Shown here: piece after piece, positions 12,223 to 22,960 of the stretch
Layout of the letters: every line of letters begins with the position of its first letter
Numbering within the stretch: position 1 is the stretch's first letter
Source: Alisma plantago-aquatica
Lineage: Eukaryota > Streptophyta > Magnoliopsida > Alismatales > Alismataceae
Direction of reading: 5' to 3'
DNA: 64,000 nucleotides
Assembly (NCBI GenBank): GCA_963693085.1
Contig: OY856413.1
Coordinates: 540,630,879 to 540,694,878, forward strand
Notes under the pieces: model-generated
Databases searched by the model: none
Told to the model about the DNA's origin: nothing
Seen by the model: only the letters and a program-made list of their open reading frames with translations
Program-made: the position numbers and the translations under genes

Positions 12223-12887
12223 GATGTCATTCTTATATATAATAAATGTGTACCACCTATCCCATCCTTGAACACCTAATCTCACTAGTAAGTGTATAAT
12301 GTGTATTGGGTTTTCAAGAAAATTTCGGCAGTATTTCCTCACTGTTCTCTAAGTACATATATACTTAGAGAACAAACATGAAAATGCTACCAAAATTTTC
12401 TCGAAAACCCAATACACATTATACACTTACATCCTAAGTGAGATTAGGTGTTCAAGAACAGTCCCAAACCGGGGACTATCTAAGATTTACTCCTAATGAG
12501 TCAATCTTGGACGGGTTTCTAGGCCAACAAACACATTTGATGTCATTCTTATATATAATAAATATGTACCACCTATCCCATCCTTGAACACCTAATCTCA
12601 CTAGTAAGTGTATAATGTGTATTGGGTTTTTAAGAAAATTTCGGCAGCATTTCCCCGATGTTCTCTAAGTACATATATACTTAGAGAACAAACGGGAAAA
12701 TGCTATCGAAATTTTCTCGAAAACCCAATACACATTATACACTTACATCCTAAGTGAGATTAGGTGTTCAAGAACAGTCCCAAACCGGGGACTATCCAAG
12801 TTTTACTCCTAATGAGTAAATCTTGGACGGGTTTCTAGGCCAACAAATACATGTGTTGTCATTCTTATATATAATAAATGTCTATAA
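12223..12887. repeat. 316-bp tandem repeat, each unit holding a 184-nt palindrome
   Basis: Two units of 316 bp (from 12223 and 12539) and a short third start (12857-12887) share the 'gtcattcttatatataata' beginning. Within each unit a long palindrome runs 12270-12453 and 12586-12769, starting 'gaacacctaatctcac' and ending with its near complement. The arms are about 90 nt and meet at an ACATATATA centre flanked by 'cttagagaac' words. This is a foldback or MITE-like structure duplicated in tandem inside the CACTA. A smaller piece of the same palindrome lies just upstream at 12188-12222. Confidence 0.85.
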
Positions 12888-13377
12888 ACTACAGGCAACA
12901 TGGTTAATCCTAATCAACAGAGCATTATTAAATAATCCTAATCAACATGGTTAATCCTAATCAACATAGTTTCAAACAAAAGGTCTAGCAATCTTTACTA
13001 GACATTATATGTATCCCTAATCATCATATTTAACATACTACATTATTATGAACATCCAGATCAGATTAAGATCATACTATGTTATAACCATTGGTTTAAT
13101 AACCCGATTTCCGCATGTACATGTTTATCAACTTTAAAACCCTATAATTCATGAAATCATTCTAATTCAATTTAATATGTTGGGATCACATAATTATATA
13201 ATGACATCAGAATATATAGAAGAATCATAATTAACATGATTAACAACATGCTCATCAAACTAGGGTTTTCGAGAAAATTTTATTCACAATCTATGCATTT
13301 TTCTGATCAAAACCATATACAATATGTCTATAATTGGAGCTAGCATTTATTTCCTATATTATTGGCAATATTAATGT

Positions 13378-13800
13378 GTGAATCTGACCTGGAGAGGAGA
13401 TGTGGTCAAACCTGGAAGGTAGGGCTAGGGCTAGATGAGTTACGGCCGGTCTGGAGAGGAGCTGTGGTCGAACCAGACGACGACGCAGAGTGGGCGACGA
13501 CGATGGCACGTGGCAGTAGTGCGCGACGATCGATGAGCAAGCAAAGAAGATGGTTGCGGCGGCACAACGGCGGTGGAGAAGCAGCTAGCTTTCGGCCTGG
13601 CGGCAGCGGCATGGAGGCACTGGAGGAGAAGGCGGCGTTCACAAATCAGCACTGGCGGCAGAGAAGGCGGCGCGGCGGCACTGTCGTGGAGGAAGATGGT
13701 GGTGGTTGCGGCGGAGTGGAGGGTCGGGCGACAGCAGAGAAGAAAGGGTCGGGGAACAGTTTAGGCGATGAAACAGAAGAAAGGGGAAGAGTCAGGTGAT
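13378..13800. other. GC-rich island near the CACTA 5' end
   Basis: A sharp GC-rich patch (GGCGGC- and GACGACG-rich) in an otherwise AT-rich transposon interior. Long open frames exist on both strands (13362-13799 forward; 13406-13642 and 13440-13652 reverse), but they are Arg/Gly- or Ser/Pro-rich readings of low-complexity codons with no recognised domain. For a reverse-oriented element this lies between the 5' subterminal repeats and the gene, so a promoter or 5' leader, or a captured host exon, are both possible. I would not call a protein here. Confidence 0.45.
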
Positions 13801-13823
13801 CGTGGGATATTAAGTTCACCAAT

Positions 13824-14240
13824 AGCGTCGGTTGTTTCAAACAACCGACGCCTAAACCTCTTTAGCGTCGGTTGTCTGAACCAACCGAAGTTCAATTGGA
13901 CGATATTTTCACGAAATTGTTTGGCGGGAACCACTTTCGGCGTCGGTTATCAACGGATAACCGACGCTGAAAGTGACACTTTTCGTGCAAAGTTTCATCA
14001 CACATAGGCGTCGGTGGCTATTTAAATAACCGACGCTGTATGTGACACTTTTTCTTTTCGCTCAAAAATTGGATTTCGCAGGAGCTTTTAGGCATCGGTT
14101 TGTTATAGTCAACCGACGCTGAATACAAAGCGGTACCCGTGTCTGGCTGGTCTTCGAATATAGACGTCGGTTTGCCTAAACAACTGATGCCTTATATTAT
14201 AGGCACCGATTTTCCTTAATAACCGACGCCCATAAAAGCG
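13824..14240. repeat. CACTA subterminal palindromic repeats, right end
   Basis: At least six short inverted pairs of the form GCGTCGGTT, 5-10 bases, AACCGACGC occur here (first pair from about 13826, further pairs near 13863, 13937, 14008, 14095, 14164 and 14200). They use the same arm as the left end, although the intervening sequence differs. Some arms carry CG-to-CA or TG changes (for example near 14190), the signature expected from methyl-cytosine decay. Confidence 0.8.
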
Positions 14241-14267
14241 ACACTGAATGTTATTTCTGTAGTAGTG

Positions 14268-14270
14268 GTT
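14268..14270. other. CACTA target-site duplication, right copy (GTT)
   Basis: It matches the left copy at 10121-10123. Joining the two flanks through one GTT reproduces the uninterrupted unit B sequence near 18363. Confidence 0.9.
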
Positions 14271-14770
14271 GTATGAATAAATCAATCACCCCAAGAAAAA
14301 AGATAAGATTGGTAAACTAAAATGATATCAAATGATAATACATCACAAAAGGTTATTGTTACAAACATACATATCTTATTCCCTCTAAAATACTACCGTA
14401 TATAGAAAATTTAATCACAATTAAAGAAGATAACACCACCACATATATGTATCAAGTGGTACATTAATGATTTTTTTATTATATACTTATGTACAACTTC
14501 AGGTTGTGTAATTTACCCAATCAAATGAGTCCCAAAGAAGAGAAAATACCACACATAGATGTATACAATGATGCATAAACTATACAAATTCTTTATTTCA
14601 TGCACACTTGCCTTACACCTTCAATTTGGTGTTGTATACACAACCAAATTAGAAACATAATAAGTAGATAAGAATATCACACATTGCATAAAATGCCCAT
14701 CACATAATATTGAATAATATATAAACTTAAAAAACACAATGCATATATATTTAATATATTATACATAAAT

Positions 14771-14925
14771 AGCGGTGAGTAGTGGGTTATAGGGTATGGG
14801 TAATGGCTTACATTTAATCTTACCCACTAAGGTAGTAAGTTTGAGGGTAGTGAGTAGGTGGGTAAAGGGTAGAATATCCTTTACCCTTACCCTCCCCTTA
14901 CATGATATGGGTAATGGGTAAACAC
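14771..14925. repeat. GGGTA/TACCC-rich block, unit A
   Basis: Pentamer words GGGTA, GGTAA and their complements TACCC, TTACC are strongly over-represented, first in G-rich then in C-rich orientation, so the block can fold back on itself. The unit B copy is 18871-19023, and a related C/G-rich block occurs at 9750-9890 and 17985-18130. No gene is present. Confidence 0.55.
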
Positions 14926-15965
14926 GTTCCTTTACCAGTTGACAACCCTAGATAGGTTTATTTAAAGAAACATCTTCACATAGGACCGAGATACAAATCA
15001 GGCTGTCAATCCTTTTTGTATAGAAAATACAAATGATCTAAATATAAAATCTTAGAAAGTAGATAATGACCTCATCAAATTTTTATTTATGATACATTAT
15101 ATATGTCATAAGAGTGCAAAAATTCATCAGTAAGCTCAACAAAGATATCAAAGACAAAATGAAGAAAATGATTAATATTTGCTTCACATGCAGTCTCATC
15201 CTTTATGCGACCCCTTCAGAAGTACCAGAACTGGTTTTGAAGTTATTTGAAATATTCTCAGTCAATAAAGACACACAAGTATAATAAAAACAAGTGTGTT
15301 TTCCATCGATCTAGTCAAACAACAATACATAAACAAGTCTTTGGGTGTAGAGACCATCATGTTGTGTCTCTAGAAAGGAGATTGAAGTTTTATTCAAGGC
15401 TTTTATCCCATCACAAGATATAATGTCAAAGGGGACACCTCGAATAGAATGATGATAAGACCTGAATCCTGGGAAGATGCTAGTATACACCTCGAATATA
15501 GTGGTGGAGAAAACAATATTTCCATGAGCGATCAGATCGGACAACCTCCTTTTTTTCACGGAGAGAGTTAGTTCAAATCTCTAAAAAGGCACCAAGGGAA
15601 CCCCCATTCAAATCTCTAAGAAGGCATCAGCCACCGCCACCTTCACAGCAACCACCTCCACGGCTCCACCTCCGCGCTATCCACCTCGTAGGCTACCGCA
15701 GGCCTGACTGACGGTGATGTTTTCTGCACGTGAATGCCCTCGGAGACCGCGAGGGCCATCCGTTGCTGCCGTTGCCGTTGCCGTTGCCGTTGGTGAGGCG
15801 GAAAGTCTTGTCCAAGTGGTTCGTGGAGACAAAGGTGGGGAAATGGTGGGAGTTACGAGGGGCAGAGCCGGCGTTAGATCATGTGGAACAAAGATTACTT
15901 TATGTGGGGTTGTTCAACAATATGTGTGGCGATCTTGGTAACGTGTGTAACGTGTTGTGATATGT

Positions 15966-16677
15966 AAATAAACTTTGACTTTTTACAACGGAATAGGAGA
16001 TAGTTAAAAGGAAATAGACCACGTGCTAAGGTCTTATTAAAACATGACTTGGTTGCGGACAATAGTTATGCCCTGTAGTTTTAAATCAGGCTACACACAC
16101 CCGCTCTCTACTCCGCTCTTCGTTATGTTGAAGTACTGAATACAAATAAACTTTGACTTTTTACAACGGAATAGGAGATAGTTGAAAGGAAATAGACCAT
16201 GTGCTAAGGTCTTATTAAAACATGACTTGGTTGGGGACAATAGTTATGCCCTGTAGTTTTAAATCAGGCTACACACACCCGCTCTCAACTCCGCTCTTCA
16301 TTATGTTGAAGTACTGAATACAAATAAACTTTGACTTTTTACAACGGAATAGGAGATAGTTGAAAGGAAATAGACCATGTGCTAAGGTCTTATTAAAACA
16401 TGACTTGGTTGCGGACAATAGTTATGCCCTGTAGTTTTAAATCAGGCTACACACACCCACTCTCAACTCCGCTCTTCATTATGTTGAAGTACTGAATACA
16501 AATAAACTTTGACTTTTTACAACGGAATAGGAGATAGTTGAAAGGAAATAGACCATGTGCTAAGGTCTTATTAAAACATGACTTGGTTGCGGACAATAGT
16601 TATGCCCTGTAGTTTTGAATTAGGCTACACACACCTGCTCTCAACTCCGCTCTTCTACCTACTCATCGGAATTTGTT
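15966..16677 (+). repeat. 178-bp tandem repeat, four copies
   Basis: The word AAATAAACTTTGACT starts at 15966, 16144, 16322 and 16500, an exact 178-bp period. Copies are nearly identical and include 'catgacttggttg' and 'ggctacacacaccc'. Unit A has one diverged copy (8115-8290). The array therefore expanded recently, after the segmental duplication, and is a candidate young minisatellite. Confidence 0.92.
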
Positions 16678-16902
16678 GTTATCTTTGCAAAACATCCCAC
16701 AATCTGCTATATTAATGCGAGTAGTAATGAGGAGATAGAGAGAGAAAGAAAATACGCAAAAGAAAGAAGGAATTACGATTTTTGTAGAAAAAGTAGAGGA
16801 GTCTCTCCCATTATATCCACTATACACTCAAAAAGGAACAAATATAGCCCATTGAATTTGAAGAAGAGAGAATATCGTTTTGCTCATAAGTTTCTATCTC
16901 TC

Positions 16903-17335
16903 TCGTATTGTACAATTATTTCCAAAGTACAGTACAAAGTACAATACAGATGTTTACTTCTCTCCTCTCTTTTTCCTACTATTCTCTTCTCTTTTTTCTA
17001 TACTCCCATCCTCTTTTTTTATATTGTATGAATATTTTCTAGTACATACTAATGCTTACTTCTTTCTTTTCTCTTTCCTACTTCTCTCCTCTCTCTTTTT
17101 AGACCTTCTTCTTCTTTGTTCATACTGTAAAGATGCCTTTTAGTAAACTATTGATGGTTACTTATATCGTCTCTATTACTATCTCTCTCCTCTCTTTTTT
17201 CTACACTTCTCTCTTCTTTTGTCCTACTGTACAAATATTTTTTAGTATAATACTAAAGTTTACTTCTTTCTTCTCTCTTTTCTACTTATCTCATATCTTT
17301 TTTTTATTACTTCCCTCCTCTTTTTTAAATCTACA
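16903..17335 (+). repeat. Polypyrimidine imperfect tandem repeat (unit B copy)
   Basis: Counterpart of 8640-9100, with the same C/T-rich runs separated by AT spacers at roughly 100-115 bp intervals. It is followed by a purine-rich segment (17350-17390) that is complementary to the pyrimidine units. The small ORFs 16880-17143 and 17133-17366 are Ser/Leu/Phe-rich readings of the tract, not proteins. A second pyrimidine block follows at 17578-17770. Confidence 0.7.
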
Positions 17336-18870
17336 TATGATTTTTCGTACAATACTAGAGAAGTAAGAAAGATAAAATGAGAGAAGTAAACATTCATATT
17401 GTACTTAAATCATTAGTATAGTATGTGAGATGAGAGAAGTATATGTATCTTCTATTATTCTTTCTCCAAAGTATGTCAACATTAGTCTTGTTAGAACTTA
17501 TATTTTATATAGAATCTAATACTTTTTATTTCACCAAAAAGTTCATTAAGGATTGAAAGTTATAAGCAAAATAATTTTCTCTCTCCTCTTCTATTCTATA
17601 CTTCCCTCCTCTATTATCTGCTTCTCTCTCCTTTTTCTTCTTCCCTCCTATTTTTGACTTCTATCTTTGATTTTTTCTAATTTACTCATATAGTTTCACT
17701 TTCATTCTCTTTCTCTATTTTAAGTTCAATCTATTTTTTATATTTTTTATTCTTTTATACCTCTCTCCAACATAACTTGTCACATAAAAATGATATTGTA
17801 CATAATTTATTACAGATGAAAACTCCTACTGAAAATAAGGCAGATTGCCCACTTTGCCACGTCTGGTTGGGCGAGTTGGGGTGCCTCCGGGCATACGTAG
17901 AAATTTTATTGCAAATTTATCATGTATGAAGTTTTTTGGAATAATTGATAATAAAAATAATATATGGATCCAAGAATGTTAATGGGGAGGATATGGGGAG
18001 GGTAGAGGCTTATTGTGCCCTTACTCACCAAGTGTTGTGGGTAAGGATATGTGTAATGTCTCACTCCACCAATATCCTTACCCCCTTACCGTCACCCTCT
18101 TACCCACATGGTAAATGAGGAGGTCAAGGGTGAAGAGTGATATTTATATGCCTTCTATAAATTTGTGCTAATAATAAAAATAATGACCAATTTAATAAAT
18201 TTATATATTTAACATAAATATCGAGATGCTAAAATGGATATCAACTATTCAAAATGATACTAGGTAATATTTTGCAACATTATACACATAGTTTGTGTTT
18301 TATTGAAAATATATTATCAATATAACGATTGTTTCATATACACTTAGTAGTGCAACTAACATTGTTGTATGAATAAATCAATCACCCCCACAAAAAAGAA
18401 AAGATTGGTAAGCTAAAATGATATCAAATGACAATACATCACAAAAGGTTATTGTTACAAACATACATATCTTATGCCCTCCAAAATAGTATTGTATACA
18501 AAAAAGTTAATCACAATTGAAGAAGATAACACCAACACATATATGTATCAAATGGAACATTAATGATTAATCTTTTTATTATATACTTGTGTAAAACTTC
18601 AGGTTGTGTAACTTACACGATCAAATGAATCCCAAAGAAGAGAAAATATGACACATAGATGTATACAACGATGCATAAACTATACAAATTCTTTATTTCA
18701 TGTGTATTTGCCTTATACCTTCAAAATGGTGTTGTATACACAACCAAATTAGAAACATAAGAAGTAGATCAGAATATCACACACTGCATTATATGACCAC
18801 CACATAATATTGAATAATACATAAACTTAAACAACACAAAACATATATATTTAATATATTATACATAAAT

Positions 18871-19023
18871 AGCGGCTAGTAGTGGGTTATAGGGTATAGG
18901 TAATGGCTTACACTCAATAGTACCCACTAAGGTAGTAAGTTCGAGGGTAGTGGGTAGGTGGGTGAAGGGTAGAAAATCATTTACCCTTACCCTCCCCTTA
19001 CATGATATGGGTAAAGGGTAAAC
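18871..19023. repeat. GGGTA/TACCC-rich block, unit B
   Basis: Orthologous to 14771-14925 and with the same strand switch from G-rich to C-rich pentamers. Confidence 0.55.
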
Positions 19024-19599
19024 AAGATTCTTTATCAATTTACAACTCTAGATAGGTTTATTTAAAGAAACATCTTCATAGAGGCCCGAGCTACAAATTA
19101 GGCTGTCAATCCTTTTTTTATAGCAAAGACAAATGATCTAAACATAAAATCTTAGAAAGTAGGTGATGACATCATCAATTTTGTATTTATGATATGTTAT
19201 ATGTGCCATAAGAGAGCAAAAATTCATCAGTAAGCTCAACAAAGATATCAAAGACAAAATGAAGGAAATGATTAAGATTTTCTTCACATGCAATCTCATA
19301 CTTTATGCGGCCCCTTCAGAAGTTTTGGAACCAGTTTTGAAGTTATTTGAAATATTCTCAGTCAATAAAGACACACAAGTACAATAAAAACAAGTGTGTT
19401 TTCCATCGATCTAATCAAACAACAATACTTCAACAAGTCTTTAGGTGTAGAGACCATCATGATGTGTCTCTAGAAAGGAGATTGAAGCTTTATTCAAGGC
19501 TTTTATTCCATCAACAGATATAATGTCAAAGAGGACACCTCGAACAACATGATGATAATACCTGAATCTTGGGCAAACGTAGTGTACAAAATGAAAAAG

Positions 19600-22095
19600 G
19601 GGCAATTATCATGTGACGGAATCATATTTACCCAAATTGTAAATCAAAATGACTAGAAAGTTAATGGCAATAAGATTTAGATTTTTGTTTGCAACATAAT
19701 AATGTCAAGTTGCAAATATGGAAGCGTAAAAGTATAGTAAACATGAGTAATTTACTAGATGAGATGGCCAAAATAATCTTAACATCAAAAACTACTATCA
19801 ATAACATGATGTATTGCATGATTACAATTACGCATTGAAAAGTACACTTATATAAGTCTTATCATGTACACTACCTAGGATCTTACAACAAGTACAACCT
19901 AAAAATTTGCTCACCAAGTATCAACTCTCAAGCTATCTATGAACCTACACATATGATAAACAAGAGAGTCAACACAAATGGTGTTGAGTACATGGTAGGA
20001 TGATCGTATATCAAAGGTTGCATAATTTGAAAAGATTTACAGACGTAACAAAGAAAAATAAACAAGGTAAGTATTTAAAAAAATAAGAACCAAACTTTTA
20101 GTCATTTTAATCCAATTATACCAACAATATCATGTATCATAAGGCCTTTTACCAACTTTGTAACGGATTCCATGAGGGTGCTTAAGACTCAAAGCCTTTA
20201 CCTAACCCTATTTATGGACATGGTCTTGTTATCGATATGCCCTGAGATAATGTCAGATGATGATTGTAATGACACATCTTGTAATTGGTTTAAATGTCAA
20301 TAAAATCATTTCCGATTATTAGGTTTCATTCAATATGGGATAATGGATAAATATAATAATGTTCCGAGAATGTATGATTAAATTATATGTGAGTTCAGGT
20401 TGAGAACCTAAATATGAGATCATGTGTATGTTAAGAGTATTTATTCTTGTATTAGTCCCTAGTCAGATATTATTCTAGATTTTAGAACAACAATAATACA
20501 AAAAGGCTAGTATGTGTGTTGATTGATGACAATGTCACATTATTCCTGATATTGGATAAAAAATCAAACACATGGGTACTTGTTATTAACAAGTGTATTG
20601 GACAGACTCACTTCGAGTGTGATACATGGAAGCAAAGTATGGTGCTTAGAATCATATCTCAATGTGACAACGGTGATTGTGGTCCTTAAACCTGAAGTCA
20701 CTATAATGATTGCATTTTGTTCGATGTACTTTGATGCTACTCAATATGACCTTGAATAAGGGTTTCTATACAAGTAGTGCTTGAGTGCATTGTGACACAT
20801 GTGGATCATTGTGAGTGATGTAGATGTAATTTGTCCCTCCCATTGGAGCGATATCCCAACCACTTGATGAGTAAGACATCAAATGCATGGCCATGCTCAT
20901 GTGAGTCAACAAATGATATTTCACACATATGTATCTCAATAATCTACTCTAGATCAAGGAACAAAGATTGAATATTAAGAGGATGGTGTTTCCATGCCTT
21001 GGATTCAATCTAGATAACAATGACAATGGGATTATATAATCACTATAACACCGACCACGATACTAGGTTAAGTTTTTCTACAACTTCTCCAATTACTTGG
21101 GTAGAAATGAAATCTTGCTAGATACCAATCATGGCTTGTGGAATCATGATTTGATTATGAATACCACTGCCAACATAATTTAGAGCCTACAAGGCCACAC
21201 ACATAGGATGTATTGGAATAGGGGTATATTGTAGACAAAATTGGAGATGTTTTGAGTCAAATTGATTACTAAGATGTTTAGGTAATCAACTAGAAAAAAT
21301 TGAAATATAATCTAAATTAATTAGTTAAAATATTGAATACAATTAATGGATTTAAATTGTTAAGTCGATTGACTAATCTGAGTAATTAACGAGAGTCGCA
21401 TAATGAAAATTAGTTATTTAGTTGACATTATTATTTGATGAATTAACTGATTCCAGAATATGCTAATTGTCTTTTTGACAGTACACGAGGGACCCATTCT
21501 TAACACTGTCACAATCTTTTATTTCCCAAGATTTTCGGGAAACCCTTTTTCCTTTCCTCTCCTATGAATGAATTTTATACATGCACTCATGTACGTGAAC
21601 CCTTTGTCCCAGAGAGAGAGAGAGATAGAGAAAAAGAGTGACCATGATTCTAGCACGTCATCAAGAACTCTTTCCCTATTACCTCAAGTCGTGTGACAAG
21701 GAGTTCCACTCCATCCACACGGACTACAAAGAAATGCAGACGCTGAGTGACTACATTTGGAGGACATCAACGAGGACCATCCATGCATTTAAGGAACTCC
21801 ACACACCACCATGTGATAAGGACACTGCTGGACCTACTCAACAAAAAAGGTATACCTCACACATGATTTTTTCCAAATACGTCACTTTCGACAAGATCTT
21901 CTTGTTGTATACATTGAGAATATTTATTAATATTTCCGTTGTGCTGGCCGCATGTATGATTCCTAATGGGTCTACCCTAGCATAACAAATCAAGTAGGAC
22001 AACCATTCTATTTTTTTACTCTGAGAATACAAACATGTTTATAAGTTTTTTAAAATGAAGATCTATATTATGTTTCTAATTAATAAATTCAATAA
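19600..22095 (+). repeat. Dispersed repeat with paralog at 40200-40940, split by a solo LTR
   Basis: Outside the solo LTR this segment aligns to 40200-40940: 'aaatgactagaaagt' (19653/40250), the 'gcatgattacaatta' region (19815/40415), 'gctcaccaa' (19909/40512), 'gggtgcttaa' (20177/40768), and after the LTR 'caagtaggac' (21990/40832). The repeat class is unknown; Tekay-type LTR remnants are possible. The pair is useful because one copy is an empty site. Confidence 0.7.
20227..21968 (+). mobile_element. Diverged copia solo LTR with GGTCT target duplication
   Basis: This 1742-bp segment follows the copia LTR of 43087-45326 in order: start TGTTATCGATATGCC, then 'gatgatgattgtaatgac', 'gagatcatgtgtatgttaag', 'gtccctagtcag', the 'ccacttgatgagta' block, 'cactgccaacat', and the late 'gacaaggagttcc' and 'cacacggacta' blocks. 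GGTCT lies directly before it (20222-20226) and directly after it (21969-21973), and the paralog at 40800-40840 has the uninterrupted sequence. There is no coding interior, so this is a solo LTR left by recombination. Its terminus has decayed (ATG instead of ACA). The small ORF 21638-21985 is LTR sequence. Confidence 0.82.
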
Positions 22096-22960
22096 GACAA
22101 AGGACCGAGTAAAATACTAGAATACTACATGGCAATCTGTGTAAGTGAACAAGCATACATACATATCAAGTTCCAAGTAAGAAAACCATAATCATATTAC
22201 AATTAAATCCCTTACCCTATTTAGAAATTTATAACTTGTCAAGATCATCTATATCACAAGAAACCACATGGTTAAGAACAATATTACAAGCACCTATTAG
22301 ATTATCATCAATAACCCTAATTAGCTCCACTTTTAGGTTTTGGGTCAAATTAGGTTCCAAGTTGATTATTGGTACATTTGATGATCTTTTACTAATTTAG
22401 TGTCCATTATAAAGGTGTGGTTTATATTTCATGTCATTTTATTGTTCCATCTATTTTATATGACTATTACAAGGTTTAACTCCCTTAAGTACATTTTAGG
22501 CTAAAGGAATCAAAATAGGGCAAACAAGATACATCATAAATACGGTCAAAAAATAAAGTAGACAAAGTGAGTTAGATTAGTAAGGTAGGAGCATAAGAAG
22601 TACATTCATGAATAGGTGGATGTCATCTAGGTCTAAACATCATGATTCAACTTGGGTATCAATATTTCATGCATACATGTACTCAGAAACATAGTTCACT
22701 TAAACCATTACCAAACAACCTATGAATTATGTGCGACATATATATCAATGTGTTAATAAGTGATAGAATATTCTCTGATTGGAAAGTGGAAGGAAATATG
22801 ATAGGGATCATATCAAGATATGGGCACAAGAAAGAGAAACAAGCAATATTAAGACATATAGGTCAAAAAGGGGTCACATACATCATTATATCATGAAAGG
22901 AGTTGCCTTAGTTATTTAGATCACAACACATCACAAGATTACTGAATTCAAGGATAATGG
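22096..22960. other. Spacer without recognised genes
   Basis: AT-rich sequence with no open frame of interest, terminal repeat or RNA gene that I can see. Confidence 0.5.

Larger units (their letters stand above)
10124..14267 (-). mobile_element. Non-autonomous CACTA (EnSpm-type) DNA transposon, 4144 bp
   Basis: The element has perfect 14-bp terminal inverted repeats, CACTACTACAGAAA at the left and its reverse complement at the right, flanked by a 3-bp GTT duplication. Both ends carry several hundred bases of subterminal palindromes built from GGCGTCGGTT and AACCGACGCC, the type of site bound by the CACTA accessory protein. The internal gene is on the reverse strand, so the element's 5' end is at 14267. 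No TNP2-type transposase is present, hence it depends on a helper. The interior contains a spliced transposase-associated/Ulp1 gene remnant (10886-12127), two long hairpins in tandem (12223-12887) and a GC-rich island (13378-13800). Unit B of the duplication is the unoccupied site, so insertion followed the duplication. Confidence 0.92.
7505..15475 (+). repeat. Tandem segmental duplication, unit A (contains the CACTA insertion)
   Basis: Unit A matches unit B (15487-19575) in order. Shared landmarks are the 'catgagcgatcagatcgg' segment (7538/15520), the 'gacttggttg' block (8190/16050), the polypyrimidine block, 'gtgcctccgggcatacgtag' (9641/17881), and after the CACTA the 'gtatgaataaatcaatcacc' block (14271/18366) and the GGGTA-rich block. 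Without the CACTA insertion the unit is about 3.8 kb. The right end runs directly into the start of unit B, which makes this a head-to-tail duplication. I cannot assign the unit to a transposon class. Confidence 0.85.
15487..19575 (+). repeat. Tandem segmental duplication, unit B (empty-site copy)
   Basis: Second copy of the unit described at 7505-15475, without the CACTA insertion. The site matching the insertion reads straight through 'acattgttgtatgaataaa' at 18360-18378. Differences from unit A are a shortened GC-rich segment with a GTTGCC expansion (15760-15795) and expansion of a single 178-bp segment to four tandem copies (15966-16677). Homology with unit A stops after 'ctgaatcttggg' near 19575, where unit A continues into unit B instead. 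Confidence 0.85.

Noticed and set aside
13362..13799. 145-codon forward ORF in a GC-rich patch
   Set aside because: Arg/Gly-rich reading of low-complexity GC sequence inside a CACTA; equally long frames exist on the opposite strand and no domain is recognisable.
15966..16677. CRISPR-like array
   Set aside because: The 178-bp units are contiguous without unique spacers, and the surrounding elements are plant nuclear retrotransposons.
21638..21985. 115-codon ORF
   Set aside because: It lies inside the copia solo LTR and its sequence follows the non-coding part of the LTR in the complete element.
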